Shown one piece after another: positions 59,169 through 64,000 of a DNA stretch of 64,000 bases. The DNA comes from Liolophura sinensis (taxonomy: Eukaryota; Mollusca; Polyplacophora; Chitonida; Chitonidae), in NCBI RefSeq assembly GCF_032854445.1, contig NC_088302.1, positions 34,753,979 through 34,817,978 of the forward strand, given 5' to 3'. The notes beneath the pieces were generated by a model that saw only the letters and a program-made list of their open reading frames with translations, searched no databases and was not told where the DNA came from. The position numbers were made by a program, and so were the translations under genes. The first letter of the stretch is position 1. Each line of letters opens with the position of its first letter.

Positions 59169-61363
59169 GTAAGTTACGTTAACTGATATTTTACAAAACT
59201 TACATCATCACTGGTTGAGCCTCTCAGATATCTAGACCCTATGAAACAATAAGGAGCTTAATGAATCAATTTGCTCTTTATTTCAAGACTGACACCTTAT
59301 TTTCCAGGATTCTGAACTCAGACAATCTCCAAAGAGACAGCGCTTGTCTGAGTAAGTAATTTCACGTTTAATTTAACCTAAACCTTATAAACAAGCTTAA
59401 CTTCTGTATTAAAATCTTAAAAAAAAAATCATACGTCCCCGCCATACTCAACGCATGCATCATGGTATTAAAGTCACACTCTAAGGGAAACATTTGTATA
59501 CTATAGGCCTGTTTCCTTTTTACATTGTATACGTGCTTAAGCAAAAAACAATGTTGAGTTAGCTTTCTGGTGTTAAACAACGATAAAAAGAAATCATTTT
59601 ATATGTATCTTCATTCATTGTATGTAGACCCAGGCCTATGCTCATTATGTAGATTTTCGTTTAACTTGAATTATTTTACTGACGAAAAAAAGCTTTAGAA
59701 AGGTCAATCATTTTAGAGTAGATAAAGAATTCCAGTATATATATATATATAAATAAATATATTCCAAATATCTAAGACTGTAACGTTCCTTCGTGTGAGA
59801 ATTTAAAACAGAATTATATGTTATACTTTCACACCGCTTACCTTTGCCCATAAAGTATTGGCTTCATCACTTCGTCCTGTGATTGTGCTGTAAACAAGGC
59901 AGCTTTTATAGAATCCTTCTGAAATGTTAATAAAATGTGTTTTTCTTCAAGACACATGCAGGTTAAATGCATTGTATAATATGTTGTTGGCCTAATGCCT
60001 AGTTCATTGTATTGTCGGTTAAAGATCATACAGTAACAGACTGTTGACTACATGTATTGTAATGTGTCGTAGCTACATGTACCGCGGCCCTATGTATAAT
60101 AGTGTATTATAGGCTACACGTAGATCACTTGAGTTTAAGCTACAAATGCTGTCTTGTGTTGCAAGCCACGAATTTACTGTACTCGAGGTTCATGATTTCT
60201 ATAGGTTTGAACTTCAGTCAACCTCAACTCTTCGTGTATAATAGTTTATGAGAACTTATTCCTTTCTCCGCTACAGACTTGACATCCATGAATCTTCCCG
60301 GGTCGAGTGTATCGTTGATAACAACAACAACATCCGCCTGGTTGTGACACCCGAACAGACACCTCAGCAGTTCGCCTCTCTGCCTGATGTCCGAAAATAC
60401 AAGATTCCCACCAGAGCTGGTAAGTTTTCGTTTCATTCATAACATGCTAGTTTCAGTTCTTTAATTCCAGTGACAAGCAGTCTGTTTCTGCTACTCTTAA
60501 ATCACTCTGGATGCATATAGAACATAAAAAGCATCCAATATCAATATAAGATGTTGAAATCATATTAACATCTGTTTTGTATTTTGTCTGTAGAAGATTC
60601 GCCACCCCGTGGGCCACTTTCTCCCGACCCCAGCCTCACGGTTTGTGCCTCTTACCACCAGGACTCTGACGGACACCGTCTCTGTGAGAAGTACCGGGGT
60701 AACCAGTGTACAGCTATGGCTTTCGGGGCCATTCTCACCTCCAACACTCAGCCCGTCCATACCTGGACCTCACGGGATATGGACACCATTCTACATTATG
60801 GTGACGCCCTTCAAAAGCTGCTGGTGGTGGACCCCGACCGCAAGTGCTCCGAACCCAGGATTGCCATCGGAGAAATAGAACACGGAGAGAGACGCTGGTA
60901 CACTATGCCCATGCCGTGTCGTAATGAAGACTGGACCAAAGATCGGGTTCGAAAAGTTATCAACAGCGTCTTCAAGTCGGATGAATATTTCGGTTCTGTC
61001 TACCCAACGGGAAGTCTGCCTGGTGAAGTGTCCATGGAAACGGCCTTGACCCAGATCTTCCAACAGAATTACCGGAATGTTCTCATTACCATTGACGACC
61101 GGACCGGAGCCATCATCATGGACCAACATGGCAAACTTCGTTACTTTGATTCACACAGCAATAGCAAGATCGGCAGAAGTCATCCTGAAGGCACCGCTGT
61201 TCTCCTCACCTTCGAGACTGTGCGAGATTTCGTGCGGCACATGCGCAGAAGACAGTGTGGAGGTCAGGGACGATTCGAGATGTTTGGACTCAATGTGAAA
61301 TGTCAGAAGCGAATCGCTGTCGTCAGACCGATGAAGCGGGCACGTCATAACAGAGACTCTTAG
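59103..61363 (+). CDS. Putative cysteine protease, peptidase C76-like, copy B (4 exons, 340 residues)
   Basis: Join 59103-59168, 59308-59351, 60277-60419 and 60594-61363, with GT-AG introns and no disabling change. The predicted triad is Cys123, Asp270 and His272. From MAFGAIL to the stop the two copies differ at 13 sense positions, nine silent and four replacing (D/E, Q/H, N/S, R/H), which indicates purifying selection on the domain. The N-terminal linker is different: in about 65 residues before GNQC there are more than ten replacements and a 4-residue length change. The promoter beyond about 97 bp is not shared with copy A. Role inferred as for copy A: isopeptidase acting on ubiquitin or a relative. 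Confidence 0.75.
59308..59351 (+). CDS. C76-like gene copy B, exon 2
   Basis: 44 bases, acceptor TTATTTTCCAG, donor GTAAGT. Encodes DSELRQSPKRQRLS, a possible nuclear localisation cluster. Confidence 0.8.
60277..60419 (+). CDS. C76-like gene copy B, exon 3
   Basis: 143 bases from acceptor CCGCTACAG to donor GTAAGT, phase 2 in and phase 1 out. Encodes LDIHESSRVECIVDNNNN through TPEQTPQQFASLPDVRK. Lacks the 12-bp duplication of copy A. Confidence 0.82.
60594..61363 (+). CDS. C76-like gene copy B, exon 4 (catalytic domain)
   Basis: The acceptor TTTTGTCTGTAG ends at 60593; 770 bases to TAG. Contains GNQCTAMAF and YFDSHSN, the predicted catalytic Cys and D-x-H pair, and the basic tail MKRARHNRDS. 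Confidence 0.88.
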
Positions 61364-61667
61364 CTGCCAAGAAAGTCACCGAACTCTCACATCAAAATAT
61401 CACCTTTACTTACGATTTACAAAAATTTACATTTTGTACATCTGTACGTTTTAATTTGGATGACCAAAAGTAAATGCTTTTACACATAATTTTTACTAGT
61501 TTGTATACAACTGTAATAATAACTTTTGCAAAATTATTATTATATATGAACACCTGTATAAAAAATATATCTTTGTACATAAATCAAAACTTGCGCTGAC
61601 TTTTTCTTTTCTTGTTTTTTGGTGTTTTTTTTTATGTTTCTTGTTACTTTCTTTATTGTCGTCTTAG

Positions 61668-61740
61668 GTTTCCGTCTGGTTTCCTCTCATCATAATGCTA
61701 GCCGCCGTCGTAGATGTGAAATATTCTTACGGCGTCAAAA
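61668..61740 (+). mobile_element. SINE 3' fragment (main family)
   Basis: GTTTCCGTCTGGTTTCCTCT, CATAATGCTAGCCGCCGTCG and GTGAAATATTCTTACGGCGT. It is present in copy B only; copy A has unrelated sequence at the matching place. Confidence 0.7.
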
Positions 61741-63112
61741 TCCCGTCCAATGACCAAAACAGGCCTACCAAGTTTCTGTTCATTAGCATGAATAGTCAAG
61801 AAAAATGTACGAGAAACTGTTTCGTGATAAGTTTAGGAATTACCGGACATGCGACGGGCAAATCTGTAGCTACCTAACTCCAGGTACCGATGGGGGACTA
61901 ATAAATAAATCGGATATTATTACATTATACAAATACCATTCCAGTGTTTTATGTATTAATGGCTCAGTCGTAAAACACAGCCAGCGATATTGCAACCTGT
62001 GTACTCAGACCATCTGGAACAGAGCTGTAATGGCGACTACTGTTGCACACATCCTATCATCCACATTATCTGATGAAGTTATACATGCATAAATGCTTCA
62101 GGCTGTTATGTTGTCACCCTGTCTGAGGTGGGCGAGGGTTGGGGCATTGCGGGTGTGTGTTTGGAGGGGGGGGGGAGTGGGACGGATATACGATGACTTG
62201 AAATATACGTCCGCCACCCTGTCTGTACCATCTCGCCTCTGGAATAATAGATCGGTTTCCATAATTTAATTCCTGTGTTCTTTATATAAAGTAGTAAAGA
62301 GGTTTTAGGGAAAATTCCGGAGATGATTTATCTGGGAATATAGCTTAGCAGCACGTAAACAGAACGTCTCGTACATATCTTCGTCCATGCAAGTTAATAT
62401 GTTATCTCAGGACCATAATGTTGACGGGGTTATTCATTCTACGTAACTGGACTGTCACTATTCCTCCAACACGCAGTCAGTCAGACAGACAGACAATCGA
62501 TCCATTGGCCTTAATTCAGGTTGAAAAATTGAAAAGTTTCCACTACATATGCTCTCAGAAATGTGTGAATTCATATACACTTGACTTTGATGCGACTTTG
62601 TAATCGATCCAATAAACAGGCTTATGGTCGGAAGTGGCTTCAAAGTTTACTTTAACTTCAATGCTAGTTCTTATCTCACTCATTTTAACAACAAAAATCG
62701 TGCATAACTAATTAATCTTCATTCTTAGCATACATGATAACAGTTGGCCTCAGGGTTTAGATTATAGTGACCGTGGGCCGTGACTTAACAAGAGATCATA
62801 ACCTTCACCTACAAGCCTTCACCTTTAAATCCTTTTTAAAGCCGTTATTGAAATGTTAATGAATTCCGGAACACGAGGCAAGAAACTAGGTTTGTCTTCG
62901 CTCTTTATTTATTGGTGTTAATTATTTTAATAATACAGAGTATTTACAAGTGTACAAGCATGGCTTTGTTCGATTATTCGGAAGAGATTCACCACGTAAA
63001 ATAATGAAGATTATCCTTCTACTGATTTCTTTATTTACCGATTCTCTTTTCTACAAATGGCTATACATGTACATTATCCAATAACGAAAATACATTAAGA
63101 TATTAAATTAAC

Positions 63113-63361
63113 AGATTTGATTTGATTGGTGTTTTACGCCGTACTCAAGAATATTTCACTTATACGACGACGGCCAGCATTATGGTGGGAGGAAACCGGG
63201 CAGAACCCGGGGGAAACCCACGACCATCCGCAGGTTGCTGTCAGACCTTCCCACGTACGGCCGGAGAGGAGGCCGGCATGAGCTGGACTTGAACTCATAC
63301 AGACCGCATTGCTGAGAGGCCTCTGGGTCATTAGGCTGCGCTAGCGCGCTAACCAACTGAG
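63113..63361 (-). mobile_element. SINE (main family) in duplication copy B
   Basis: Near full-length and reverse, with the duplication AAATTAAC at 63105-63112 and 63362-63369. It shares the insertion site and target with the copy at 56036, so it is the same insertion event carried through the duplication. Confidence 0.92.
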
Positions 63362-64000
63362 AAATTAACCGCAGATTTCATAATACCTTCAGGATGTCTG
63401 CCACAAGCTAATTGGCCGTTCTTGGTGAACCCTATAATCGTCTTACGTATAGATTTCCATTGTTAACATGACAACGTGTCTGCCACGTGAAAAATATTCC
63501 ATGCACTACATTCAACTGGAATTCAAAATCTTCCTTAACTCAGTACACAAATGAACACATCTTACAGTGCAATACTCGTTAACTTTGAGGTATTGACTGT
63601 TCAGGGAAATGGCATTTTTTTGTAAACAGGCAGTCGTCATGCCTCTGGGCGTTATACCATTTGCTGTTTTCTTGTCCACAATTCCACACTCGTCCGTTAC
63701 AACTTGGTCAATAGTCATGAGTGGTTATTCCCAATATTTGCCAAGGCTCAATGGTCGTTACCAATGGTCGTTATGCTGAACTGTTTATGGACGCTTTAAC
63801 CTTGCTTTGAAGACAATGCATACAGTGAAGATATGCCGATCCTGTGGATTCAATATCGGGGATTCTTTCGTGTCAATTTGTCCGCCTGATCATACGCCAA
63901 AATGAACATCAGTTGTTTATCATACACCAAAGCAGCCGACTAAACGACTAAACAGCCGACTTTCAAAACCTGGCGAGACAGGGACAAACGGTGTAAACGA

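Larger units (their letters stand above)
59006..63843 (+). repeat. Tandem duplication, copy B (4.84 kb)
   Basis: Direct-orientation partner of 51895-56735, with the same gene, SINE insertion and flanking sequence. Length differs by only a few bases overall despite several indels, including the AT array in A and a SINE fragment at 61668 in B. Confidence 0.9.

Noticed and set aside
1-64000. CRISPR arrays, operons, bacterial promoters or ribosome binding sites
   Set aside because: The window is animal nuclear DNA. The tandem repeats have no spacer structure, and genes are split by GT-AG introns.

Overview
This is a stretch of animal nuclear DNA. It has split genes with GT-AG introns, tRNA-derived SINEs carrying target-site duplications, MITEs and minisatellites. 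The most abundant repeat is a SINE whose 3' end reads GATTGGTGTTTTACGCC on its reverse strand. I associate this repeat with molluscs, and together with the frequent word TACATGTA it suggests a marine lophotrochozoan, probably a bivalve-like mollusc. The species is not identified.

Region 1, about 0.4-22.6 kb, is one plus-strand gene: the deubiquitinase USP38 (USP35/USP38 group). Seven coding exons between 14078 and 20564 join in frame. A probable first exon lies 13 kb upstream at 1101-1130. The catalytic Cys, His and Asp and two CxxC pairs are present. The first intron holds five SINE copies and two minisatellites. Apart from the promoter end, this block is nearly free of CpG, and CpG returns abruptly near 22.6 kb. 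That is the pattern expected of a germline-methylated, broadly expressed gene body.

Region 2, about 22.6-51.8 kb, has normal CpG and is gene-poor. It holds SINEs of three tRNA-headed types that share a 3' domain, a 36-bp minisatellite open on both strands, two short palindromic MITE-like elements, and a mariner-like remnant with a SINE nested inside its terminal repeat. It also holds a 3.5-kb broken copy of a large invertebrate protein family that has PIN/FEN-like acidic motifs and a C-terminal tesmin-type Cys-rich domain.

Region 3, about 51.9-63.8 kb, is a direct tandem duplication of a 4.84-kb block separated by 2.27 kb. Each copy carries an intact four-exon gene (344 and 340 codons) for a probable cysteine protease with a Cys plus Asp-Ser-His arrangement resembling the peptidase C76 deubiquitinase fold. 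The catalytic domains are nearly identical, while the N-terminal linkers have diverged quickly. Duplication starts only about 100 bp upstream of the ATG, so the two genes have different distal promoters.

The USP38 gene and the C76-like pair are both predicted to act on ubiquitin or ubiquitin-like modifiers. Nothing in the window shows that they work together.
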